DNA of 39,138 nt from Thermoplasmata archaeon (GTDB lineage Archaea; Thermoplasmatota; Thermoplasmata; Lutacidiplasmatales; UBA184). Shown piece after piece: positions 15,343 through 22,700 of the stretch. Made by a program: the position numbers and the translations under genes. The stretch is taken from contig JAKAOF010000012.1 of assembly GCA_021823345.1 (NCBI GenBank), positions 1-39,138 on the forward strand, read 5' to 3'. The number at the start of each line of letters is the position of its first letter. The first letter of the stretch is position 1. Below the pieces are notes generated by a model. It saw nothing but the letters and a program-made list of their open reading frames with translations. It had not been told where the DNA came from and ran no database searches.

Positions 15343-16752
15343 ATGTCGCCGATGCGGGTGCTGCTCGTCGGAGCCGGAGGAAGGGAGCACGCGATCGGAG
15401 CGGCGCTCCACCGCAGCGAGGCCCTGCTGTTTGTGGCTGCCCCGACCGTGAACCCCGGTCTCAAGCGCCTCGCCCAGGAATATTACCCGGCGAACGTCGA
15501 GGACGGACCGGCGATCGTGGCGAGAGCCCGTCAATGCCGGGCACAGCTGGCCGTGTTGGGTCCCGATGCGTCGATCGCCGCCGGAGTAGCCGACAGCCTG
15601 CGCCAGGCCGGGATCCCGACGCTGGGACCCGGGCAGCAGGCGGCCCGTCTCGAGAGCTCGAAGGCGTTCGCTCGAGAGTTCCTCGCCCGCAACGGGATCA
15701 CGGCGACTCCCACCTTCCGCATCGTGAAGGCACCCGGGGAGCTCGACGCCGCTCTCAGTGCGTTCTCGGGGGAGAAGTTCGTCATCAAGCCCACCGGGCT
15801 CACCGGGGGCAAGGGAGTGCTCGTCGGGGGGATCGACTTCCCTACGGCGGCCGACGGCAAGAGCCGAGCCCTTGCGATGTTGGCCGAGAGCCACGGACAG
15901 CCGATCGTCCTCGAAGAGAGGCTGGAGGGGGAGGAATTCAGCTTGATGGCGTTCGTCGATGGAAAACGCGTGGTCCCGATGCCGCTCGTCAAGGATTACA
16001 AACGCGCCCTGGACGGCGACCTGGGCGGGAACACGGGGGGGATGGGTTCGTTCTCCACCCGGGACCACCTGCTGCCCTTCATTCCCGCTTCGGACCGGGA
16101 CACGGCGGTCCACGTGATGGAGCAGACCGTGGCGGCCCTCCACAAGGAAGGCATGGACTACCGCGGGATCCTCTACGGGGGCTTCATGTCCACGGCCCGG
16201 GGACCCCAACTCCTCGAATACAATGCCCGCTTCGGGGACCCCGAGGCGCTCAACGTCCTCACGATCTATGAGGGGACGGATTTCGCCCCGCTCCTACTCA
16301 GCGTCGCCGAAGGGGAAACGCGCGATGTCTTTGTGCGGTTCCGACGCCGGGCGACCGTGGTGAAGTACCTTGCTCCCCCCGGCTACGGCGCCACGTCCGT
16401 TCCCGGAGGAGAGCTCCAGATCGATGAGGCCACCCTCGCCCGGAACGCGGTCACCGTCTACTATGGCTCGGTGACGCCGGGTTCCCGGGCCGGGAGCGTC
16501 GTGATGGGCACGTCCCGGGCGATCGCCCTGGTCGGGGAGGGAAGCTCGCTCAAAGATGCCCTCAACCGGGTCGAGGAGGGGATCCCCTTCGTGCGCGGGG
16601 AATACTCCCAGCGACATGACATTGCGAATGCGATCGACGTGACGAAACGCGTGACCCGCATGAATTCGCTGCGGGGGATCGAGCCCAAGCCACAGGGGCT
16701 CGTGGACAATCATACCCGGAGCGGACCCCAACCCCCCCAGGTATTCTCGTAG
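15343..16752 (+). CDS. purD: Phosphoribosylamine-glycine ligase (GAR synthetase)
   Basis: An ATP-grasp enzyme that joins phosphoribosylamine and glycine, the second step of purine synthesis. The N-terminal Rossmann motif is VLLVGAGGREHAIG, with GPDASIAAGVAD behind it. The ATP-grasp glycine-rich loop is KPTGLTGGKGVLVG, and the metal and substrate sites are in GGNTGGMGSFS and EYNARFGDPE. The 469 residues exceed the usual 430 or so by a polar tail. It stands alone, with no other purine genes in the window. The 125-bp gap to ubiA holds a G-run hairpin. Confidence 0.95.
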   Translation: MSPMRVLLVGAGGREHAIGAALHRSEALLFVAAPTVNPGLKRLAQEYYPANVEDGPAIVARARQCRAQLAVLGPDASIAAGVADSLRQAGIPTLGPGQQAARLESSKAFAREFLARNGITATPTFRIVKAPGELDAALSAFSGEKFVIKPTGLTGGKGVLVGGIDFPTAADGKSRALAMLAESHGQPIVLEERLEGEEFSLMAFVDGKRVVPMPLVKDYKRALDGDLGGNTGGMGSFSTRDHLLPFIPASDRDTAVHVMEQTVAALHKEGMDYRGILYGGFMSTARGPQLLEYNARFGDPEALNVLTIYEGTDFAPLLLSVAEGETRDVFVRFRRRATVVKYLAPPGYGATSVPGGELQIDEATLARNAVTVYYGSVTPGSRAGSVVMGTSRAIALVGEGSSLKDALNRVEEGIPFVRGEYSQRHDIANAIDVTKRVTRMNSLRGIEPKPQGLVDNHTRSGPQPPQVFS

Positions 16753-16759
16753 TTCAGTA

Positions 16760-16772
16760 CCCCCACCGTCAG
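16760..16772. repeat. 13-bp direct repeat, first copy
   Basis: CCCCCACCGTCAG just after the purD stop recurs exactly at 16864-16876, immediately upstream of the ubiA ATG. The meaning is unknown; it may be a small duplication. Confidence 0.6.
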
Positions 16773-16808
16773 CGCTCGGTGATTGGATCGTTCCTGGGAG
16801 CCCCGTTC

Positions 16809-16824
16809 GGGGGGGGGACCCCCC
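16809..16824. other. G9-A-C6 inverted repeat upstream of ubiA
   Basis: Nine G, one A and six C can fold into a 6-bp all-GC stem, followed by a T-rich stretch (TTCTTTGTT). It could end the purD transcript. Confidence 0.4.
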
Positions 16825-16843
16825 TTCTTTGTTCGCTCCTGCG

Positions 16844-16851
16844 TTTTTATA
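16844..16851 (+). promoter_or_regulatory. TATA box of the lipid gene cluster
   Basis: TTTTTATA centred 30 bp before the ATG at 16878, which predicts a near-leaderless start. This decides the ubiA start against an earlier in-frame codon at 16779. Confidence 0.65.
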
Positions 16852-16863
16852 CCCCCGTCCGCT

Positions 16864-16876
16864 CCCCCACCGTCAG
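16864..16876. repeat. 13-bp direct repeat, second copy
   Basis: Exact copy of 16760-16772, 104 bp away. It lies over the predicted transcription start and ends one base before the ubiA ATG. Confidence 0.6.
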
Positions 16877-16877
16877 A

Positions 16878-17768
16878 ATGTCCGGCGTCACGCCGTGGTT
16901 CCGGCTGCTGCGCCCGGTCAACGGTTTCATCTCGCTCATCGGTACCGTGGTCGGCGGCATCTCGGCCACAGGGATCTACGGAACTCCGCTCCCATCCGAG
17001 TTGGCGGCCCTCTTGCTCGCGGGCACGGCCACGTTCCTCGTCACGGGGGGAGGGAACGTGCTCAATGACTGTCTGGACGTGGAGGGGGACCGGGTCAATC
17101 ATCCGGAGCGCCCGTTGCCGCGGGGAGAGATCTCCCGGGAGGCGGCACGGCGCTTTGCGCTCCTGCTCTTCCTCCTATCGGCCCTTCCGATCGTCCTGAT
17201 CTCCCCCGTCACACCGACCCCGTTCCATCTCGCTCTCGTACCGTTCCTTCTCACCCTGGTCGTATGGGTAAGCTCGGCGCTGCTCCTGGTCGCCTACGAG
17301 TATCGCGGGAAGGCCATGGGGCTGCCGGGTAACGCGTTGGTCGCTTACCTCACTGGAGCGGTCTTCCTCTTCGGGGGGTCGGTGGTGGGCAACCCCTGGA
17401 CGACCCTTCCCTGGCTCCTCATGGCCTTCTTCGCCACGCTTTCCCGGGAGATCGTCAAGGACATGGAGGATGCGGGCGGGGACGACGGTCGGGCGACCCT
17501 TCCCCGGGAACATGGGATGGCGACAGCGGCTCTCGCCGCCCGCGTGTCGGTCGCCTGTGCCATCGGCCTCAGCATCTTCCCGCTCGTCACGTGGCTTCCG
17601 CCAGTTTCTGTAGCGGGGATCGCGTACCTGGGAGCGGTGCTGGTGAGCGATGTCACTTTTGTGCTCTCCATCCGATGGCTCCCGGAGCGTTTGCACCGGG
17701 AGCAAGGGCTATCTAAGCTTGCAATGGTGTTCGCGCTCGTGGCGTTCGTGGGGTCCTCCCTAAGATGA
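16878..17768 (+). CDS. Digeranylgeranylglyceryl phosphate synthase (UbiA prenyltransferase family)
   Basis: A 296-residue membrane prenyltransferase that adds the second geranylgeranyl chain to GGGP in archaeal ether-lipid synthesis. It has about eight to nine helices. The two Asp-rich motifs are NDCLDVEGDRVNHPERPLPR (first) and KDMEDAGGDDGRATLPR (second), which bind the Mg-prenyl diphosphate. The start at 16878 is set by the TATA box and by the family N-terminus (WFRLLRPVNGFISLIG). Its stop overlaps the GGGP synthase start (ATGA), so the two consecutive lipid steps are made from one message. UbiA enzymes with other substrates look alike, but this neighbour makes the assignment firm. Confidence 0.93.
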   Translation: MSGVTPWFRLLRPVNGFISLIGTVVGGISATGIYGTPLPSELAALLLAGTATFLVTGGGNVLNDCLDVEGDRVNHPERPLPRGEISREAARRFALLLFLLSALPIVLISPVTPTPFHLALVPFLLTLVVWVSSALLLVAYEYRGKAMGLPGNALVAYLTGAVFLFGGSVVGNPWTTLPWLLMAFFATLSREIVKDMEDAGGDDGRATLPREHGMATAALAARVSVACAIGLSIFPLVTWLPPVSVAGIAYLGAVLVSDVTFVLSIRWLPERLHREQGLSKLAMVFALVAFVGSSLR

Positions 17769-18511
17769 AGAGCGTTGCCGATCGGATGGCGGAAAGCCTG
17801 GCCAAGGGCCCCATCCATTTCACCCTGATCGATCCGGACAAGACCCGGGGAAAGAGCGCTGGGGAACTCGCCCGCGAGGCGGAACGGCTGGGAAGCTTTG
17901 CGATCCTGATGGGAGGGTCGACGGGGATCACCCCGGAGATCATGACGGAGGCCGCCCGTTCGGTCCACCAAGAGAGCTCGCTCCCGGTGATCATCTTTCC
18001 CCAGGGACCGGAGTCCATCACGGGAGAGGCGGACGCCCTGCTCTTCATGAGCCTCCTCAACTCGCGCAGCGTAGCGCACGTCATCCGCATGCAGGCCCGG
18101 GCTTCCGGATACATCAAGAAGCTGGGGCTCGAACCCATCCCGGTCGGGTACCTCATCGTGGCGCCCGGCATGAAGGTGGGGGAAGTGGGCGAGGCCGACT
18201 GTATCGAGCGGTCGGACCTGGCGGGTGCGACCGGCTACGCCCTCGCCGCACAGTACCTCGGAATGAAGCTCCTTTACGCAGAAGCAGGATCCGGCGCGCC
18301 GTCGCCCGTTCCTCCCCCGATGATCCGCGAGCTCAAGAGCAACCTCTCGATCCCGCTGCTGGTCGGTGGAGGGATACGCACCGCGGCCGACGTGGCGTCG
18401 GTGCTCGACGCCGGGGCGGACGCCATCGTGACCGGCACGATCGTGGAAAAGGACGGTAAAGCGGCCCTGGGACCGATCGTCGGCGAGGTCCGGAGGCGGC
18501 GTGGAGGATAA
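17765..18511 (+). CDS. Geranylgeranylglyceryl phosphate synthase
   Basis: A 248-residue TIM-barrel prenyltransferase that makes the first ether bond of archaeal lipids from glycerol-1-phosphate and GGPP. Typical motifs are FTLIDPDKT near the N-terminus, ILMGGSTGIT, PVIIFPQGP, LVVGGG-like LLVGGGIRTAADV (phosphate binding) and GADAIVTGTIVE. KLLYAEAGSGAP matches the conserved YLEAGSGA segment. Length is normal. It is coupled by overlap to the DGGGP synthase upstream and overlaps the DUF2070 start downstream by 11 bases, which makes this a three-gene unit. Confidence 0.95.
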   Translation: MKSVADRMAESLAKGPIHFTLIDPDKTRGKSAGELAREAERLGSFAILMGGSTGITPEIMTEAARSVHQESSLPVIIFPQGPESITGEADALLFMSLLNSRSVAHVIRMQARASGYIKKLGLEPIPVGYLIVAPGMKVGEVGEADCIERSDLAGATGYALAAQYLGMKLLYAEAGSGAPSPVPPPMIRELKSNLSIPLLVGGGIRTAADVASVLDAGADAIVTGTIVEKDGKAALGPIVGEVRRRRGG

Positions 18512-20318
18512 GCGGGAAGGGAAGTGGACCGTCGGGCTCCGCTCCCCGGTCTGGGGCTGGAGCGTGCTGCTCATCGTGCTCATCTCCTTCCTGTTAAGCA
18601 TCCTGGCGTTCGGTTTCTCCCCCAACCTGAGCTATCTTTCGGGCCTCCCGTACGGGACGATCTGGATCGGGTCGGTCCTCTTCCTCCTGGCCCTCGGGCT
18701 CGGGAGCGTCGCCACCTCCGTGGTCTCGAACGCCCTGGGGGGAAAGTTTCCCCTGCGTCGGGCCTTTATCGCCGCGCTCTTGTCGGCCTTGCCCCTCGGC
18801 TCGGTCCTTGTCGGATGGAGGGTCTACACCCTGCTCTTGCAACCGTTCCCCGTGGAGCGGGCCCTGTTGGCGGCCTTCGGCCTGACCCTGTGGCTCGACC
18901 TCTTGCTCGTTGCGGGGATCTCGGGGCCGAGCATCCCTCGCTCGCTTCCCGCGGCGCTCATCGAGCCCGGGATCGGGGTGGCCGGGACGCTCATCTTTCT
19001 CGGTCCGACGGCGGCCTACGTGGTGGAGGCGGTGGTCTTCCTCCTGATATCGTTGGGCGCCGGGGTACTGTTGCTCTACGCCACGGACCGACCGCTCAAG
19101 CGCGAGTTCGGCATGGGGAGCGTTGCGATCGTGCGCCCGCTCTTTGATCACATCAATGATCGAGATCCCGAGGGATCCAAGTACCTCGAGGACTTCTTTG
19201 CCCGGGCCTCCCGGGAAGGGGACCTCCACGCCTCGGTGCTAGGGTTCGGACGGCAAGGTTCCCCCCCGAGGGTCCTGTGGCTCGTACCCTCAGTGCATCC
19301 CGGCCCCTTTGCCGAGATCGGCGCGAGCAACCTGCCCCATAAGCTCGCCGAGCGGCTGAAGACGGAAGCCGAACACATCTCCGTTCCCCATACCGCCTGT
19401 ACCCACGACCAGAACCTTCCCACGACGGCGGACGTGGACCGGGTGGCCGATGAACTGCGCGTCATGACCCGGACGCTTTCCTATCAGGACAAGGTACGTT
19501 GCACCCCGCTCCTCGCCCCGCGGCCCGGCGCCCTCGTACGGGCCCAGGCCCTGGGGAACGCCGTGATCCTCGTGGTGACGCGGTCCCCGGCGCCCTCCGA
19601 CGATCTCGACTACGCGGTGGGCGAGATGCTCCGCGACGAGGCGGTGCGCCGGGGATTCCCGAACCCCATCGTCATCGATGCCCACAACTCGTTCACCGAG
19701 GGCGACCAGTCCCAAGGATCGATCCCCTTCGGGTCTCCCGCCAGCACGCAGGTATTGGAAGATGCCCGGGCCGCGTTGGACCTCGTTGCGCGCCAGGCCC
19801 AGGAGGGGACCCTCCGGGTCGGTTTCGCCCGGCGGACCGACTACACGGTATCCCGGGACGGGCTGGGAAAGGAGGGGATCACGGTCACCGTGATCGAGAC
19901 GTCCGGAAAGAAGACTGCTTACGCCCTCTGCGATGGGAACAACCTCATCCAAGGTTACCGAGAGAAACTGCTGGCGTCCGTGGAGGGGCTCGTGGACGTC
20001 TGCGAGGTGATGACCACCGATAACCATGTCGTCCACGAGGTGGAGGGCGGGGTCAACCCCATAGGCAAGAAGCGATCGTTGGAGCACTTGAGCCGCGATC
20101 TCCGGACCGCCTTGGAAGAGGCGCTGGCGGGGCTCGCTCCGGCCGGCGTGGGAGCGGCGAAGACCCAGGTGCAGCACGTCCGGATCCTGGGTCCGGGGGT
20201 CACCTTCCGACTGATGACCGCCCTGTCGGACTCCTTTCACATCTTCTGGATGCTCTTTGTCGCGACCTTCCTGCTCGTCTTGAGCGGGGGACTGCTCGTG
20301 CTCGCGGTCACCCCTTGA
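18501..20318 (+). CDS. DUF2070 family archaeal membrane protein
   Basis: A 605-residue protein of archaeal DUF2070. About seven hydrophobic helices occupy residues 17-195. A large soluble domain follows, with the family hallmark VHPGPFAEIGASNLP, then HTACTHDQNLPT, VIDAHNSFTEGD and MTTDNHVVHEVEGGVNPIG. One C-terminal helix pair region (HIFWMLFVATFLLVLSGGLLVL) ends it. The many conserved His, Asp and Asn in the soluble part look like a metal-dependent active site, but the function is unknown. The GTG start lies inside the end of the GGGP synthase gene, so translation is coupled to ether-lipid synthesis. That context hints at a membrane-lipid role, which is inference. Confidence 0.88.
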   Translation: MEDKREGKWTVGLRSPVWGWSVLLIVLISFLLSILAFGFSPNLSYLSGLPYGTIWIGSVLFLLALGLGSVATSVVSNALGGKFPLRRAFIAALLSALPLGSVLVGWRVYTLLLQPFPVERALLAAFGLTLWLDLLLVAGISGPSIPRSLPAALIEPGIGVAGTLIFLGPTAAYVVEAVVFLLISLGAGVLLLYATDRPLKREFGMGSVAIVRPLFDHINDRDPEGSKYLEDFFARASREGDLHASVLGFGRQGSPPRVLWLVPSVHPGPFAEIGASNLPHKLAERLKTEAEHISVPHTACTHDQNLPTTADVDRVADELRVMTRTLSYQDKVRCTPLLAPRPGALVRAQALGNAVILVVTRSPAPSDDLDYAVGEMLRDEAVRRGFPNPIVIDAHNSFTEGDQSQGSIPFGSPASTQVLEDARAALDLVARQAQEGTLRVGFARRTDYTVSRDGLGKEGITVTVIETSGKKTAYALCDGNNLIQGYREKLLASVEGLVDVCEVMTTDNHVVHEVEGGVNPIGKKRSLEHLSRDLRTALEEALAGLAPAGVGAAKTQVQHVRILGPGVTFRLMTALSDSFHIFWMLFVATFLLVLSGGLLVLAVTP

Positions 20319-20444
20319 GACGACACCCATTTTCCGTCGTTCCGCCCGCAGACGGTTACCGTGGGACCGCCCCGTCCGGCTTCGAGGCTCCGAAAAGCGC
20401 TTCCTCCCCGAAGCATTCCCGGTTTACCCCCGATTGGAGAAGGC

Positions 20445-20452
20445 TTTTTAAA
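20445..20452 (+). promoter_or_regulatory. TATA box of the nitroreductase gene
   Basis: TTTTTAAA lies 89-96 bp upstream of the ATG, so the expected start near 20475 would leave a leader of about 66 bases, much longer than elsewhere in this window. Confidence 0.5.
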
Positions 20453-20488
20453 GCTGAGGCGGTTGGGCCTTTCAATGGGAAGTCCATG

Positions 20489-20505
20489 AGTCGCCGGGGG
20501 CGACT
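20489..20505 (+). promoter_or_regulatory. Leader stem-loop upstream of the nitroreductase
   Basis: Perfect 7-bp arms AGTCGCC and GGCGACT with a GGG loop lie in the predicted leader. A seven-codon frame (MSRRGRL, 20486-20509) covers the hairpin. It may be a regulatory leader, a small RNA or chance. Confidence 0.35.
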
Positions 20506-20540
20506 GTAAGCTTCGAACGAGAGGACCCCGTACCGTCTAC

Positions 20541-21080
20541 ATGGACTTACTCGACGCGATTCAGCAATCAAAGCCCTGCCGCCTTTTCAAGGCGGCCCAG
20601 ATCCCGGATGCGAAGCTGACCAGCGTCCTCAACGCGGGCCGGCTTGCCCCCTCCATCGATGACAAGCAACCGTGGCGATTCCTGGTCGTCCGGGAGGAGG
20701 GGAACAAGCTCAAGCTCTCCCAGCTCGTTTCCAAGGGGACTTTGATCCGTTCCGCCCCGGTCGTCATTGTGGTGCTCGCCTCCGAAGGAGAATCCCCGTC
20801 GCTCGTGGGCGGCGTGGTCATGAGCCACCTTCTCGACGTGGCCGTCGCGATCGAGAACATCGTTCTCGCCGCCACCGCCGAAGGGCTCGGGACCTTCTGG
20901 ATTTCGGACTTTAACACGGACAAGATCTCCCGTTTCTTCGGGATCCCCGACGGCTTCCAGGTCGTCGGTCTCCTCCCGATCGGATTTCCCATGCCCGAGG
21001 CCCCCTCCACGAACGGGAAGGCCCCGAATGGCCGCAAGAGCCTGGCCGAAGTGACGGCCTACGAGCGGTTCAACTGGTGA
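20541..21080 (+). CDS. Nitroreductase family FMN oxidoreductase
   Basis: A 179-residue flavoprotein of the nitroreductase fold. LTSVLNAGRLAPSIDDKQPWRFLVV is the FMN-binding N-terminal signature (normally APSxxNxQPW). The dimer helix AVAIENIVLAATAEGLGTFWI and the final VVGLLPIGFPMP are also typical. The usual Asn in the first motif is Asp here (SIDDKQPW). Members reduce nitro groups, quinones or other acceptors with NAD(P)H, and the physiological substrate is not predictable. Its stop overlaps the GTG of the XTP pyrophosphatase, so both are translated together, perhaps as a clean-up pair. Confidence 0.85.
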   Translation: MDLLDAIQQSKPCRLFKAAQIPDAKLTSVLNAGRLAPSIDDKQPWRFLVVREEGNKLKLSQLVSKGTLIRSAPVVIVVLASEGESPSLVGGVVMSHLLDVAVAIENIVLAATAEGLGTFWISDFNTDKISRFFGIPDGFQVVGLLPIGFPMPEAPSTNGKAPNGRKSLAEVTAYERFNW

Positions 21081-21700
21081 GCCGCTCGAGATCGTCCATG
21101 GCCCCCCGGGTCTTCTTCTATACGAGCAATCCCGGGAAGGTCCACGAGGTCGAGCTCGTGCTCGGAGACCTTGGCTACGACGTGGTGTGGAGGAAAGCCG
21201 AGCTGATCGAGCCACAGATGGACTCGCTCGAGAAGGTCGCGGCGTTCAAACTGATGGGCGTTCCCGAACCGGACTCCCCGGCCATGGTAGAGGATTCCGG
21301 GCTATTCATCCCAAGCCTCGGAGGCTTCCCCGGCGTCTACTCCGCCTATGTGCTTCGGACCGTCGGCCTCGATGGCGTGCTCCGGCTCGTGCGCGGCAAG
21401 GACCGCGCGGCCGAGTTCCGGGCCGTGGTCGGGTTCCGGGATGACCGAGGCGTCCAACTCTTCACCGGCGCCGTACGGGGCCGGATCGCTCCCTCCCCTC
21501 GAGGCAAGAACGGCTTCGGCTACGACCCGATCTTCATCCCGACCGGGTATCGCCGGACCACGGCCGAGATGGCGAGCGAGGAGAAGAACCGCCTCTCCCA
21601 CCGAGGGATCGCGGTCCGAAAGCTCGCGCAATGGCTCGCTCGGGAGGGGACCCGTCCTCCCCGGCGCGCTCGGACCACGTCTGTCCGGAACGTGGCTTAA
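21077..21700 (+). CDS. XTP/dITP pyrophosphatase (HAM1/RdgB family)
   Basis: A 207-residue house-cleaning enzyme that hydrolyses ITP, XTP and their deoxy forms to keep deaminated bases out of nucleic acids. It has the family opening FFYTSNPGKVHEVE (T-x-N-x-x-K), the metal-site segment VEDSGLFIPSLGGFPGVYSAY and the nucleotide loop GKNGFGYDPIFIP, with KNRLSHRG at the end. The GTG at 21077 overlaps the nitroreductase stop; an ATG at 21098 is the alternative. The extra Arg-rich tail (about 20 residues) is unusual. The stop TAA lies in the loop of an inverted repeat that also holds the pirin TATA box. Confidence 0.92.
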   Translation: MSRSRSSMAPRVFFYTSNPGKVHEVELVLGDLGYDVVWRKAELIEPQMDSLEKVAAFKLMGVPEPDSPAMVEDSGLFIPSLGGFPGVYSAYVLRTVGLDGVLRLVRGKDRAAEFRAVVGFRDDRGVQLFTGAVRGRIAPSPRGKNGFGYDPIFIPTGYRRTTAEMASEEKNRLSHRGIAVRKLAQWLAREGTRPPRRARTTSVRNVA

Positions 21701-21708
21701 ATAGCCAC
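21692..21708. promoter_or_regulatory. Inverted repeat holding the pirin TATA box and the XTPase stop codon
   Basis: GTGGCT-TAAAT-AGCCAC is a perfect 6-bp inverted repeat. TTAAATA (21697-21703) is a TATA box centred 35 bp before the pirin GTG, and TAA (21698-21700) is the stop of the upstream gene. A protein bound here would block TBP; as RNA it would be a 3' hairpin. Confidence 0.5.
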
Positions 21709-21734
21709 TTCGGATAGAACAATTCGGTGGGACC

Positions 21735-22607
21735 GTGGCGGAGACGGTACGGAGCATCCAGCGTCGATTTCCTGGAAAGGAGACGCTGGAAGGCGCCGGG
21801 GTCCGGCTTCGACGGGCGTTCTCCAACCCCGAGGTCGCGCTGCTCGACCCCTTCTTGCTGCTCGACAACTTTGGTTCGAACAACCCGGCGGATTACTGTG
21901 CCGGCTTCCCCTGGCACCCTCACCGGGGTATCGAGACCGTCACCTACATGCTGAGCGGCGAGGTCGAGCACGGGGATACCCTCGGGAACCAGGGTACCAT
22001 CGGTGCCGGGGACCTCCAGTGGATGCGCTCCGGCGGCGGGATCGTTCACCAGGAAATGCCCCAACAGACGGAAGGGGAGCTCCGGGGCTTCCAGCTCTGG
22101 CTCAACATGCCCGCACGGTCGAAGATGGACCCTCCCGCCTACCATGACGTGCGCGCTCCGAACATCCCGAAGGTGGACGGAGACAATGGTCAAGAGGTGA
22201 AGGTGGTCGCCGGGTCCTACGCCGGCGTGGAGGGACCGATCCACCACGCCGTCACCCGCCCCGAGTACCTTGATGTCCGGCTCCCCCCCGGGAGCTCGTT
22301 CTCGCACCCCGTATCCTCCGGGCGCACGGTCTTCGCCACCGTGATATCGGGAAGCGGCACGCTCGATGGGAGCGGCGCGGCGGTGCGGAAGGGAGAGACG
22401 GTCCTCTTCGGGGACGGGGGAAAGGTCGCGGCCACGCCGGGGGCCGATGGCCTACGGTTCCTCCTGGTGTCGGGAACACCGCTCCACGAGCCGATCGCCT
22501 GGTACGGTCCGATCGTGATGAACACGCAACGTGAGATCGCAACGGCGCTCAGCGAACTACGGAAGGGCGATTTCCTAAAACACCGGGAAGTCGAGGTCGA
22601 GGGCTAA
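21735..22607 (+). CDS. Pirin family protein
   Basis: A 290-residue double cupin. The N-terminal cupin carries the iron ligands in HPHRGIETVTYML and in GGGIVHQEMP (His-x-Glu), and the C-terminal domain ends in RFLLVSGTPLHEPIAWYGP, typical of pirins. Bacterial and archaeal pirins often act as quercetin 2,3-dioxygenase-like enzymes or as redox-sensitive regulators; which applies here is open. The GTG start fits the TATA box 35 bp upstream. The gene converges on the thermosome gene across a strong stem-loop. Confidence 0.93.
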   Translation: MAETVRSIQRRFPGKETLEGAGVRLRRAFSNPEVALLDPFLLLDNFGSNNPADYCAGFPWHPHRGIETVTYMLSGEVEHGDTLGNQGTIGAGDLQWMRSGGGIVHQEMPQQTEGELRGFQLWLNMPARSKMDPPAYHDVRAPNIPKVDGDNGQEVKVVAGSYAGVEGPIHHAVTRPEYLDVRLPPGSSFSHPVSSGRTVFATVISGSGTLDGSGAAVRKGETVLFGDGGKVAATPGADGLRFLLVSGTPLHEPIAWYGPIVMNTQREIATALSELRKGDFLKHREVEVEG

Positions 22608-22642
22608 CAGGGCCTTCGATCCGTCATCGATAAAAATGGTTG

Positions 22643-22676
22643 CCGGGGATCCGGAGGGGTGCTCCGGAATCCCCGG
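22643..22676. terminator. Strong bidirectional stem-loop between pirin and thermosome
   Basis: CCGGGGATCCGGAG pairs with CTCCGGAATCCCCGG (14 bp, one bulged base) around a 5-base loop, midway between the two convergent stop codons. It is almost symmetric, so it can act on both transcripts. Confidence 0.65.
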
Positions 22677-22700
22677 TTGTATTCGACGAGTTCGGGGGGC

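Noticed and set aside
20461-20510. A C/D box guide RNA in the nitroreductase leader
   Set aside because: I could not find a proper C box (RUGAUGA) with a D box (CUGA) at the right spacing.
22621-22700. Possible tRNA or small RNA gene in the pirin/thermosome gap
   Set aside because: There is only one hairpin and no cloverleaf, anticodon loop or promoter; a terminator explains it.
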